In this document: piece after piece, positions 37,480-45,546 of the stretch
How the letters are laid out: every line of letters starts with the position of its first letter
Position numbering within the stretch: the stretch's first letter is position 1
Source of the DNA: Methylobacterium haplocladii
Lineage (GTDB): Bacteria > Pseudomonadota > Alphaproteobacteria > Rhizobiales > Beijerinckiaceae
Direction of reading: 5' to 3'
DNA length: 64,000 nt
Assembly: GCF_007992175.1 (NCBI RefSeq)
Contig: NZ_BJZT01000014.1
Location: 1-64,000 of the forward strand
Position numbers and translations under genes: made by a program
Notes under the pieces: generated by a model
Told to the model about the DNA's origin: nothing
What the model saw: only the letters and a program-made list of their open reading frames with translations
Database searches by the model: none

Positions 37480-37886
37480 CAGGTGAATCCGGACGCGAGA
37501 TCGGAGAGCGGAACGTTGCCGCCCTGCGCGCCTACCTCGACGGGCTGCAGGTCGCCGGCGAGCCGATCCCGGAGCGCAACGGCAGGCCGAACCTCTCGGC
37601 CATCGCGATCGCCTGCGGGTTCGACCGGCAGACCCTCTACAAGAACCAGGCGGCGAAGGTGCTGCTCGAGGAGGCCCTCGGCCGGCTGGGAACGGCGCTA
37701 CCGTCCGATCAGGCATCCGACGAGCCGGAGGCGAAGCCGAAGGCCGACCGCCGCGACCGGCGAATCCTGCAACTTGAGCAGCACAACGCGGCCCTGAGGG
37801 CCGAGGTGCGTGGTCTTCGGGAGCAGCTCGCGCGGTATCGGCACGTCGAAGAGGCCATGATCTCGGGGCGCGGCTTCAGGACTTGA
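37476..37886 (+). CDS. TnpC-like HTH plus coiled-coil accessory protein
   Basis: 136 residues from ATG 37476, overlapping the previous stop by four bases. The N-terminal half reads ERNVAALRAYLDGLQVAGEP, RPNLSAIAIACGFDRQTLYK, a helix-turn-helix, and the C-terminal half is a coiled coil (RRILQLEQHNAALRAEVRGL REQLARYR). Small HTH/coiled-coil proteins of this layout accompany tyrosine-recombinase transposons such as Tn554 (TnpC), where they affect efficiency and orientation. That is a resemblance in layout, not a proven homology. Convergent with the immunity gene after it. Confidence 0.6.
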   Translation: MTGESGREIGERNVAALRAYLDGLQVAGEPIPERNGRPNLSAIAIACGFDRQTLYKNQAAKVLLEEALGRLGTALPSDQASDEPEAKPKADRRDRRILQLEQHNAALRAEVRGLREQLARYRHVEEAMISGRGFRT

Positions 37887-37892
37887 CCACCT

Positions 37893-38378
37893 TCAAACGA
37901 GGTTCGGCATGGTGGCGGGGCGGCAGTCGTCTTCGAGAACGCCGGCGAGGAGCTTCTCGAACGACTGAGCCACTTCGACCACCGATCCTTGATCGTGGAT
38001 GCCGAAGCGCACGAGAACGACGGGCGGTTCATCCTTTCCAGGCGCGTAGTCGAGGGCGAAGGACCAGCCGTTGGCGCATTCCGATATGAAGACGAGACCT
38101 GGGAAGACGGCCCGATACTGATCGTTGGCCTCGTCGATCGTCCATCCGCCGTCTTCATTCTCGCCGAACGGGTAGAGCTGGCCGATGCCTATGACATCGT
38201 AGCCCGTCGAGAATCGGTCGTCGCGGAACGCCACGTTGTCGGGTTCGGGACACGCTCCGTCGTGCAGGGCCACGATGGCCTTGTAGGCCGGAGGGAAGAT
38301 AATTCCTCGCGACGTTTCGAAGGCGGCGAGCCGTTTCGGATCGACCGGCCTTCCGGATCTCCAGTTGGCGACGGGCAT
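37893..38378 (-). CDS. SMI1/KNR4-family immunity protein
   Basis: 161 residues from ATG 38378. Typical SMI1/KNR4 features: an early Pro-rich helix pair (FETSRGIIFPPAYKAIVALH, DGACPEPDN), the central LYPFGENEDGGWTIDEANDQ, then PGLVFISECANGWSFALDY and PPVVLVRFGIHDQ. Members are widespread immunity proteins for polymorphic nuclease toxins. It starts one base after the stop of the upstream toxin gene (TGACATG), so the two are an operon with the toxin first. It lacks a signal peptide, consistent with protecting the cytoplasm of the producer. Confidence 0.88.
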   Translation of the reverse strand: MPVANWRSGRPVDPKRLAAFETSRGIIFPPAYKAIVALHDGACPEPDNVAFRDDRFSTGYDVIGIGQLYPFGENEDGGWTIDEANDQYRAVFPGLVFISECANGWSFALDYAPGKDEPPVVLVRFGIHDQGSVVEVAQSFEKLLAGVLEDDCRPATMPNLV

Positions 38379-38379
38379 G

Positions 38380-39366
38380 TCAGGAACCGTTCTGATGGTA
38401 GCACTGGTTCATATACCAGCCGCCGACGTGGCGGACGCTCTTATGAACTTTCGTAGGCACCAGCTCCATGATGCCGGGATGCTGATGGTGGTGCCAGGTC
38501 AGACCTGAGATCCGGGCTCTGCCTGCATGGATGTCTTCCAGCTGCTTTGCCGTGAACTTTCCTAGCCAAGCACCTTCTTCAACGATTTGGCGTCGCAGTT
38601 CCCGGGTCGCCAAGATCATCTGATCGCCGTGACCGACGCCCTGGGCGAAGAAGGTGGACCGGTCCACCAGTTGAATCCTCACTAGCCTGACGTTCTCGAA
38701 AATCGGAAATCCTCGATTGTCGAACGGGATGCCGTTCACGACGAGCCCGCTCGGGCTGTCGAGAAATTTGGCGACGTTGGGCAGATTGCGTCCGGGAATC
38801 GTATTGGATTCGACCGGCAGGCGCTGCTTGAGCGGCTTCTCCATGCCCTCCGGGATATCATCCGACATCGATTGGTATCGGGACGAGAGGTCATTCCGAG
38901 TTCGAAAAGGGTCGTATGGCGACTGCCGATCGTAGCGAGCCTGCTCGCAGTCGTCCGGATCATTCGGATCGGGGGCGCCGGCTTCGGCGAGCTTTGCAAT
39001 GCGTTCGTCGAGCAGCCGGGCTTCGAGCCCGATCATGTTCGCGACTTGAACGGCGCGTGCGAAGAGCGAAGGGTCCTCCAGGATCCGTTTCGCCAGGGAA
39101 ATGTAGACGGCTCGAGGACCCAGGATCCGGTGGACAGCCAACAAACGGCTCAGGCCCGCTACGGCAGTCGGCCCAAGCTGGGCACTCCGCAGGGCGACGT
39201 TGGCTTCGACGAACGCGGTCCCGGCGACGACTGCCCAGTCTGCGGCTGCAGCTCCCGCTGCTAGTCCGACGACCTTGCGCGTGAACCACGCCTGGGAAGG
39301 CGAAGCCGATGACGTGAACAGAAGACAGGCGGCGAGAAATGCTGCTGCGAGCTTGCGGATCGACAT
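38380..39366 (-). CDS. Secreted polymorphic toxin with WHH-type HNH nuclease domain
   Basis: 328 residues from ATG 39366. A Sec signal peptide leads (MSIRKLAAAFLAACLLFTSS then ASPSQA-W). The middle part (about 35-250) has no known domain but includes hydrophobic helices (VVGLAAGAAAADWAVVAGTA) and an acidic linker. The C-terminus is a HNH/endonuclease VII-superfamily domain with the WHH signature: ARISGLTWHHHQHPGIMELV, PTKVHKSVRHVGG. This family cleaves nucleic acids and is a common C-terminal warhead of contact-dependent, T6SS and other polymorphic toxins. The immunity gene follows after one base. No delivery domain (PAAR, VgrG, LXG, TpsA) is seen, so the route out of the cell is unknown. Confidence 0.87.
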   Translation of the reverse strand: MSIRKLAAAFLAACLLFTSSASPSQAWFTRKVVGLAAGAAAADWAVVAGTAFVEANVALRSAQLGPTAVAGLSRLLAVHRILGPRAVYISLAKRILEDPSLFARAVQVANMIGLEARLLDERIAKLAEAGAPDPNDPDDCEQARYDRQSPYDPFRTRNDLSSRYQSMSDDIPEGMEKPLKQRLPVESNTIPGRNLPNVAKFLDSPSGLVVNGIPFDNRGFPIFENVRLVRIQLVDRSTFFAQGVGHGDQMILATRELRRQIVEEGAWLGKFTAKQLEDIHAGRARISGLTWHHHQHPGIMELVPTKVHKSVRHVGGWYMNQCYHQNGS

Positions 39367-39687
39367 GCGTGTTCCAAAAATACACGCGCAAGCTTAGCGA
39401 TGAGGTGTTCCTTCGAGCTTCACGGGGTCTCTACAATGCGACCGATCTCGATGCGAAATCCCATCCCAGTCCCTTGGTGGGATCGGAAGGAGACCGTCCC
39501 TCGGAGCCGACCTGAAGCCCGAAGACCGCCGCGCGCAGTGGAGGTGAAGGGGTCGCGTAGCGACGAAGCTTGCCCCTTCGCCGGAACGAGCACGGTGGTA
39601 TCGTGGCGCGGTCGGATCAGGGGCTCGTCCTCGCTGCTCCTACATTCTGCAGCAACCTGCTGCACGATCTCGAAACGGAGATGGAGG

Positions 39688-41658
39688 TTGGATCCGAGGC
39701 GCGATCATACGGCCCTCGCCCGCCACCTCGCCGAGGACCCCGCCTTCGTTGGGATCGGCTACGCGACGGCTGGGAAGCTCCAGGCCGCCCTGGGCGACGA
39801 TCTTCCACGTGCTCTCGCCGACGGCGACGTCGACGCGCTGGAGCCCGTCCTCGGGATCGAACGGGGTCTCGATCTCGTAGCGGCATGGCGCGATCAGCAG
39901 GCCGAGGGCGACGTCGTCGTCTGGCTCGCGGAGCACGGCTTCGATGGACGTCTGGCCCGCAAGGTCGTCGTCTTGTGGGGCGCCGAGGCTCCCGCCCGGC
40001 TCCGCGCGAATCCCTGGCTCATGATGGCGGTGGCGGACTTCGAGAAGGTCGATGCCGCGGCGCATCGGCTCGGCCTGCCTCTCGACGCCGACGACCGCGG
40101 CATCGCGGCTGTCGAAGCGGTCCTGTATCGCCGGCTCGACGAGCATCACACCTGGACCGCCGAAGCCGAGGTCGTCCGACTGGTCGGTCGGCTCCTGCGA
40201 TGTTCGGCGTCGCGCGCCGCCGAGGCCGTATCGAAGGCGGTCTCCCTCGGCGTCGCCGTTCGGACTGGCGACGGCCTGCAGCCGGCGGGCGCCGCCATGA
40301 TGGAGACCTACGTCGCCGGCGCGATCGCCCGGATGATCGAGGGGCAGGCGAGCGAGGACCTGATCGCCCGCGAGGTGACCTCGCAGGAGCTCGACGGTTG
40401 GCTGGACGAGGCCGCCGGCACCATCGGCGTCGAACTCGGCGGCGAGCAGCGGGACGCTGTCCATCTCGCCCTCAGACATCGGTTCGGCCTCGTCGTCGGA
40501 GGCGCCGGCGTCGGCAAGACCACCGTCCTCAAGGCGATCGTCGCCGCCAGCGAACGGTTCGGGCGCGCCGTCCACATGATGGCGCTCGCCGGCCGGGCCG
40601 CGTTGCGGATGACCGAGGCGACCGGGCGCAGGGCGTCAACGATCGCCTCGTTCCTGAAGGCCGTCGAGGCCAGGCAGGTCGCCGTCGGGCCCGAAGCCTT
40701 GGTCGTGGTCGACGAAAGCTCGATGCTCGACCTGCCGACGCTGTACCGGATCCTGCGGGTCATGCCCGCGAGCGGACGCCTTCTGCTGGTCGGCGACCAC
40801 GCGCAACTGCCACCCATCGGGTTCGGACTGACGCTACATGCGCTCGTCGGCATTCCTGCGATCCCGAAATCCGAGCTGCGCACGATCCGCCGGCAGACGG
40901 CGGCATCCGGAATTCCCGTGGTGGCCGCTGCCGTTCGCGAAGGGCGCCTGCCGCAGCTCGATCCCTTCTCTCGGGGCGCCGGCGGCCTGTCGATCGTCGA
41001 GTGCCGTCCCGAGGCGGTCGCCGATCGTCTGGTCGACGTCGTCGCCGATCTCGGCGGCCCCGCGAACGTCCGGATCCTCTCCGCCCTCAAGGCCGGCGCC
41101 AGCGGCACGTTCGCCATGAACGCCCACTTCCACCGGATCGTGCTGTCGGGATGTCCTCCTGGCGATCGCGGCCGCTTCGTCGCCGGCGAGCCGGTGGTCT
41201 TTCTCCGGAACGATTATCGGCGCGATCTGCGCAACGGCAGCCTGGGGATTGTGGCCTCGTTCGAAGCGGACGGCACCGTGGTCGCGGTCTTCGACGGCAA
41301 CGAGCAGCGGCTGTCCGGGCACGATCTCGTCGACCTCGACCACGCCTACGCGATCACCGTCCACAAGGCCCAGGGCTCTGCGTTCGGAACCGTCGCGCTC
41401 CCGATCGTCGCGTCCCGGCTCCTCGACCGGTCGCTGGTCTACACGGCGATCACGCGGGCCATCGACCGGGTCGTTCTCGTCGGAAGCCGGGACGTGCTAC
41501 GGTCCGCTGTGGAAAGAGCGCCGAGCTCGCTGCGCCGGGAAACCGGCCTGCTCGAAGCTTTCGTGGGTCTCCTCCAGAATCGATCGGAGGCCGTTCGAGG
41601 CGGGGAGTCCGGTCGTCGGAACCCTGGAACAGGGCGCGCTCATCGTCACCGCGGCTGA
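39688..41658 (+). CDS. RecD2-like superfamily 1B DNA helicase, element-borne
   Basis: 656 residues if TTG 39688 (GGAG seven bases upstream) is the start; the frame is open back to ATG 39400, but that front looks non-native. Helix-hairpin-helix-like repeats (DPAFVGIGYATAGKLQAALG, LARKVVVLWGAEAPARLRAN-PW) as in RecD2 come first. The helicase core follows: Walker A VVGGAGVGKTTVLKA, Walker B LVVVDESSMLDLP, then GDHAQLPPIG and ITVHKAQGSAFGTVAL with a final SLVYTAITRAIDRVVLVG. The N-terminal OB part of full RecD2 is missing, a truncation or a shorter subfamily. Divergent from the toxin gene; the next gene starts 34 bases after its stop. Confidence 0.82.
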   Translation: MDPRRDHTALARHLAEDPAFVGIGYATAGKLQAALGDDLPRALADGDVDALEPVLGIERGLDLVAAWRDQQAEGDVVVWLAEHGFDGRLARKVVVLWGAEAPARLRANPWLMMAVADFEKVDAAAHRLGLPLDADDRGIAAVEAVLYRRLDEHHTWTAEAEVVRLVGRLLRCSASRAAEAVSKAVSLGVAVRTGDGLQPAGAAMMETYVAGAIARMIEGQASEDLIAREVTSQELDGWLDEAAGTIGVELGGEQRDAVHLALRHRFGLVVGGAGVGKTTVLKAIVAASERFGRAVHMMALAGRAALRMTEATGRRASTIASFLKAVEARQVAVGPEALVVVDESSMLDLPTLYRILRVMPASGRLLLVGDHAQLPPIGFGLTLHALVGIPAIPKSELRTIRRQTAASGIPVVAAAVREGRLPQLDPFSRGAGGLSIVECRPEAVADRLVDVVADLGGPANVRILSALKAGASGTFAMNAHFHRIVLSGCPPGDRGRFVAGEPVVFLRNDYRRDLRNGSLGIVASFEADGTVVAVFDGNEQRLSGHDLVDLDHAYAITVHKAQGSAFGTVALPIVASRLLDRSLVYTAITRAIDRVVLVGSRDVLRSAVERAPSSLRRETGLLEAFVGLLQNRSEAVRGGESGRRNPGTGRAHRHRG

Positions 41659-41692
41659 TCGGCCTGTCCTGTTCGAACAATCGGCATCCGAC

Positions 41693-42595
41693 ATGATCGA
41701 ACCCTTCACCGACGAACAGATCGAATGCATCGACCGTCTCCAGGAGCTGTATGGCGCCTGGATCGAAGATGGTCGGATCAGGCGGTCGATCGCTGCCGAC
41801 CCGTCCATTGAGCCGGCGGTCCTGAACGATGTCGACGCCCGGCTTGCCGAGAGCCGGCCCAGAGTCCTGCAGGCTTCCAGGCTCTATCGGGATCTCAAGC
41901 TTCCCCGGTTTCCGTACGAAGTGACGGCCGTATTGAGGGAAGCCGACCGGAGGGACCTTCTCGGCTCCCGTCTCGTCATTGTCGGGCCCGAAGCCATGGC
42001 GGCCTACGCGCTCGAAGCGGGCGGACGCATCGTCGGGGATCCCACGGATCGCGGCGACGTCCGCATGGCATGGACCGCACGCGACGCCCCGGTCGATGCC
42101 GTTTGGGACATCTGCACGATGATGGATCCCGGCTGCCGCGTTGAAGGAGCACGTCCGTCGCGGGTGCGTTTTTCCCAAGGTGGTGCCACCGAAATCGTGG
42201 CGGCGCCGTCGCGGTCGGAAGGATTCCGTCCGACGGACCGGATCCGTCCGACGATCCTGCCGGACCAGGAATGGCTGCTGTCGGGCCGTCACGTCGACCA
42301 TGTCGTCTCGGACGAGGCAGGCCAGCCGGTGCGCATCGTCGCTCCCGATCCACGCCGGTTCGCGCTGCATCGCATGTGGCTGGGCTCGCGCAACCAGATC
42401 CACCTCGCATCGGATGACGGGAACCTGGACCTCGGGTCGGCACTCCTTTCGGCCGTCGCCGAGGCCATGCCCCGGTATCCCTTCGACGACGCGTTCGAAG
42501 GGACGTTGCCCGACGAATTGCGCGCGTTGCTGAACCGATCGGTCCCGACGCAACCGGCCGTCGCCTGGAGCATGTCGCCGACCTCGGCGGGTTGA
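41693..42595 (+). CDS. Nucleotidyltransferase-fold paralogue, active site degenerate
   Basis: 300 residues from ATG 41693; an earlier start is open but lies inside the helicase gene. The part FPYEVTAVLREADRRDLLGS, RLVIVGPEAMAAYALEAGG resembles the core entry of GSU2403-type proteins, and PVRIVAPDPRRFALHRMWLG resembles their C-terminal signature. Where the metal-binding acidic pair is expected the sequence reads RGDVRMAW, so a DxD is not obvious. It may be a non-catalytic partner or regulator. It starts 34 bases after the helicase gene, so probably one transcription unit. Function unknown. Confidence 0.65.
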   Translation: MIEPFTDEQIECIDRLQELYGAWIEDGRIRRSIAADPSIEPAVLNDVDARLAESRPRVLQASRLYRDLKLPRFPYEVTAVLREADRRDLLGSRLVIVGPEAMAAYALEAGGRIVGDPTDRGDVRMAWTARDAPVDAVWDICTMMDPGCRVEGARPSRVRFSQGGATEIVAAPSRSEGFRPTDRIRPTILPDQEWLLSGRHVDHVVSDEAGQPVRIVAPDPRRFALHRMWLGSRNQIHLASDDGNLDLGSALLSAVAEAMPRYPFDDAFEGTLPDELRALLNRSVPTQPAVAWSMSPTSAG

Positions 42596-42916
42596 CGATC
42601 ATGCTCAAACCACCGGATCGATGTGATCCCCGACGATGAACGCGAGTGGAAAGCCAGCCTTTTCTGTGGATCGTCGCGTCGGGCTCGTCGAGGTTGTCAG
42701 GAGCCGTGTCGGATGACCGCGTTTCACGGCAATCGACGATCGAAGCTTGTCCGAATTCGATTCAGCGAAGCACGGCAACGCACTGACACACACAGTCGAC
42801 ATGCGTACTGGGGTTTTTCGTTCTAGTCCGGTCTGGTAGCCATCTCCCGCCACGGGTTGCCGCCCGTGGCGGGGGGGCCTAAGAGCCCGGCCTCATCACA
42901 GGAACGGGAGACGAGG
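42596..42916. other. Non-coding right flank of the element, upstream of rph
   Basis: 321 bases without a supported gene. It holds AGTGGAA (42645) and a strong hairpin (listed) before rph. No direct repeat matching the left flank was found by eye, so the element boundary is not fixed. Confidence 0.4.
42846..42873. repeat. Perfect 11-bp stem hairpin upstream of rph
   Basis: CCCGCCACGGG (42846-42856) pairs with CCCGTGGCGGG (42863-42873) with a 6-base loop. There is no T tail on the plus strand, so it is not a standard terminator. It lies 44 bases before the rph start and may be a transcript-leader structure or the end of the mobile element. Confidence 0.55.
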
Positions 42917-43630
42917 ATGCGGCCTTCGAAGCGCGCTCCGGACGCGATGCGCAAGGTCACGCTCGAGCGGGCCGTCGCCCGCTATGCAGAGGGCTCCTGC
43001 CTCGTCACCTTCGGCGAGACCAAAGTGCTCTGCACCGCCTCGCTCGAAGAGCGCGGCCCACCCTGGCTGCGCGGCTCCGGCAAGGGCTGGGTCACCGCCG
43101 AATATTCCATGCTGCCGCGCGCCACGCACGAGCGCACCCGCCGCGAGGTGAATTCCGGCAAGCCGTCCGGCCGCACGCAGGAGATCCAGCGCCTGATCGG
43201 CCGCTCGCTGCGTGCCGTGACCAACCTCCCCGCGATCGGCGAGAAGCAGATCTCGATCGACTGCGACGTGCTGCAGGCCGACGGCGGTACGCGCACCGCC
43301 GCGATCACCGGCGCCTGGGTCGCCCTGCACGAGTGCTTCTCCTGGATGCGCGCCCGCTCGATCATCTCGGTCGACCCGCTGCGCGACCACATCGCCGCCG
43401 TCTCCTGCGGCATCTACAAGGGAACCCCGGTGCTCGACCTCGAATATGTCGAGGACTCGGCCGCCGACACCGATGCCAATTTTGTCATGACCGGCAAGGG
43501 CGGCATCGTCGAGGTGCAGGGCACCGCGGAACAGGAGCCCTTCTCCGAGGAGCAGTTCATCGAACTCCTGCGGCTCGCCCGCGGCGGGATCGCCGAGCTC
43601 GTCGCCCTCCAGAAGCAGACCATCGCGTGA
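42917..43630 (+). CDS. rph: Ribonuclease PH
   Basis: 237 residues from ATG 42917 (GGGAGACGAGG upstream); the open frame back to 42857 is not family-like. Phosphorolytic 3'-5' exoribonuclease that trims tRNA 3' ends. Family motifs: [19 protein letters not shown] at the start, [57 protein letters not shown], and [20 protein letters not shown]. It forms a hexamer. Its stop overlaps the GTG of rdgB by four bases, the usual rph-rdgB-hemW operon of Alphaproteobacteria. Confidence 0.97.
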   Translation: MRPSKRAPDAMRKVTLERAVARYAEGSCLVTFGETKVLCTASLEERGPPWLRGSGKGWVTAEYSMLPRATHERTRREVNSGKPSGRTQEIQRLIGRSLRAVTNLPAIGEKQISIDCDVLQADGGTRTAAITGAWVALHECFSWMRARSIISVDPLRDHIAAVSCGIYKGTPVLDLEYVEDSAADTDANFVMTGKGGIVEVQGTAEQEPFSEEQFIELLRLARGGIAELVALQKQTIA

Positions 43631-44262
43631 GCACGCCGCGCCTCCTCACGGGCCGCGTCGTCATCGCGACCCACAATTCCGGCAAGCTCGTGGAGATGCG
43701 CGAGCTGCTCGCGCCCTTCGGCATCGAGGCGGTCTCGGCCGGCGAGCTGAACCTGCCCGAACCCGACGAACCCGGCACGATGTTCTCGGAGAACGCGGCC
43801 ATCAAGGCGCACGCCGCGGCTCAAGCCTCGAGCCTGCCGGCCTTCGCCGACGATTCCGGCCTGTGCGTCGAAGCGCTCGACGGTGCCCCGGGGATCTTCT
43901 CCGCCCGCTGGGCCGGCCCGGACAAGGATTTTTCGGGTGCGATGGCCCGGATCGCCGAGGAGGTCGCGAAGCGCGGCGCCCCCTCCACCCGCGCGCATTT
44001 CGTCTCTGCCCTCGTGCTGGCCTGGCCCGACGGCCACACCGAGCTGTTCGAGGGCCGGGTGCACGGCAACCTCGTGGCGCCGCGCGGCACCCTCGGCTTC
44101 GGCTACGATCCGCTGTTCCAGCCCGACGGGTTCGATCGCACCTTCGGCGAGATGTCGTCTCAGGAGAAGCACGGGGTGGATTGGCAGAGCGGGGCCGCGC
44201 TTTCGCACCGCGCCCGCGCCTTCGTGCTGCTCGCCGCTGCCTGCCTGCGCCGTCCGGCCTGA
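43627..44262 (+). CDS. rdgB: XTP/dITP diphosphatase (RdgB/HAM1)
   Basis: 211 residues from GTG 43627, coupled to rph. House-cleaning pyrophosphatase that hydrolyses dITP and XTP to keep inosine and xanthine out of DNA. Motifs: [19 protein letters not shown] (nucleotide binding), [42 protein letters not shown] (catalytic acid Asp pair), and [13 protein letters not shown] near the end. Length normal for the family. Confidence 0.96.
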   Translation: MSTPRLLTGRVVIATHNSGKLVEMRELLAPFGIEAVSAGELNLPEPDEPGTMFSENAAIKAHAAAQASSLPAFADDSGLCVEALDGAPGIFSARWAGPDKDFSGAMARIAEEVAKRGAPSTRAHFVSALVLAWPDGHTELFEGRVHGNLVAPRGTLGFGYDPLFQPDGFDRTFGEMSSQEKHGVDWQSGAALSHRARAFVLLAAACLRRPA

Positions 44263-44297
44263 TTGCGTCCGGCCGGCAGCGCGCGCATCTGACAGCC

Positions 44298-45476
44298 ATG
44301 TCCTTTGACGAAGCGCCGGACCACCCGACCCGCGATGCGGGCTTCGGCATCTACTTGCACTGGCCGTTCTGCGCCTCGAAGTGCCCCTATTGCGACTTCA
44401 ACAGCCATGTCCGCTACGCCCCCGTGGACGAAGCGCGCTTCCTCGCCGCGTTCGAGGCCGAGATCGCGCACACCGCCGCGCGCACGCCCGGCCGCACCGT
44501 CTCCAGCATCTTTTTGGGCGGCGGCACGCCTTCGCTGATGAAGCCCGAGACCGTTGCCGGCCTGCTTGATGCGGTCGCCGCCGCCTGGGGCACGACACCC
44601 GACGTCGAGATCACGCTGGAGGCCAACCCCACCAGCGTCGAGGCAGGCCGTTTCCGCGGTTATCGTGCGGCCGGCGTCAACCGCGTCTCGCTCGGCGTCC
44701 AGGCCCTGAACGATCCGGACCTCAAGGCGCTGGGCCGCCTGCACAGCGTCGCCGAGGCGCTCGCCGCGGTCGAAACGGCGGCCACCCATTTCGAACGCTT
44801 CTCCTTCGACCTGATCTACGCCCGGCCGAACCAGACGCCGAAGGCCTGGCGCGCCGAGCTGACCGAGGCGATCGCCCATGCGGCCGAGCACCTTTCGCTC
44901 TACCAGCTCACCATCGAACCCGGCACGCCCTTCTTCGGCCTCGCTCAGGCCGGCAGACTTGTGCCGCCGAACGACGACGCGTCGCGCGCCCTCTACGACG
45001 TGACGCAGGAGGTCTGCGACCGGGCCGGCCTCTCGGCCTACGAGATCTCGAATCATGCGCGCCCCGGCGCGCAGTCGCGCCACAACCTGCTCTACTGGCG
45101 TTACGGCGAATATGCCGGCATCGGCCCCGGCGCTCATGGCCGCCTCGTCCTGCCCGAGGGCCGCACCGGGACGGTGACGGAGAAGGCGCCGGAGGCGTGG
45201 CTCGCCCGCGTCGAGCGCGACGGCCACGGCATCGTCGAGACCGAGGCGCTCACGCCGGCCGCGCAAGGCGACGAGTTCCTGATGATGGGCCTGCGGCTCG
45301 CCGAGGGCATCGACCCGGTGCGGTACGCAGCGCTCAAGGCGAGGGCGCTCGATGCCGGACGGATCGACGCGTTGCTCGGCGACGGATTGATCGTGCGAAC
45401 GTCGGCGGGCCGTATCGCGGCGACTGCGCGGGGGGCGCCGGTGCTGAATGCGCTGGTGGCCGAGCTCGCGGGCTGA
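44298..45476 (+). CDS. hemW: Heme chaperone HemW (HemN-like radical SAM)
   Basis: 392 residues from ATG 44298; the frame runs back to 43863 within rdgB. The radical SAM cluster motif is CxxxCxxC in FCASKCPYCDFNSHV; other family blocks: SSIFLGGGTPSLM, EITLEANPTS, VNRVSLGVQALNDPDLKALG and FSFDLIYARPNQT. HemW binds haem and [4Fe-4S] and delivers haem to respiratory proteins; it is often misnamed coproporphyrinogen oxidase. The C-terminal HemN domain (YRYGEYAGIGPGAHGR-type, LYWRYGEYAGIGPGAHGRL) is complete. Third gene of the rph operon. Confidence 0.95.
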   Translation: MSFDEAPDHPTRDAGFGIYLHWPFCASKCPYCDFNSHVRYAPVDEARFLAAFEAEIAHTAARTPGRTVSSIFLGGGTPSLMKPETVAGLLDAVAAAWGTTPDVEITLEANPTSVEAGRFRGYRAAGVNRVSLGVQALNDPDLKALGRLHSVAEALAAVETAATHFERFSFDLIYARPNQTPKAWRAELTEAIAHAAEHLSLYQLTIEPGTPFFGLAQAGRLVPPNDDASRALYDVTQEVCDRAGLSAYEISNHARPGAQSRHNLLYWRYGEYAGIGPGAHGRLVLPEGRTGTVTEKAPEAWLARVERDGHGIVETEALTPAAQGDEFLMMGLRLAEGIDPVRYAALKARALDAGRIDALLGDGLIVRTSAGRIAATARGAPVLNALVAELAG

Positions 45477-45546
45477 GCGGCCTCATGCCGTTTCCGCTCG
45501 ACCCGTTCGGGATGCGCACCACCGGTGCGATCGACCGGAAACGGCG

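Noticed and set aside
35752-37716. Minus-strand frame of about 650 codons opposite the nucleotidyltransferase and coiled-coil genes
   Set aside because: Low-information Arg/Pro/Ala text; the plus-strand genes have family motifs and overlapping start-stop junctions.
39400-39687. Upstream extension of the RecD2-like helicase to ATG 39400
   Set aside because: The first 96 codons look unlike any helicase front end and a better ribosome site precedes TTG 39688; still uncertain.
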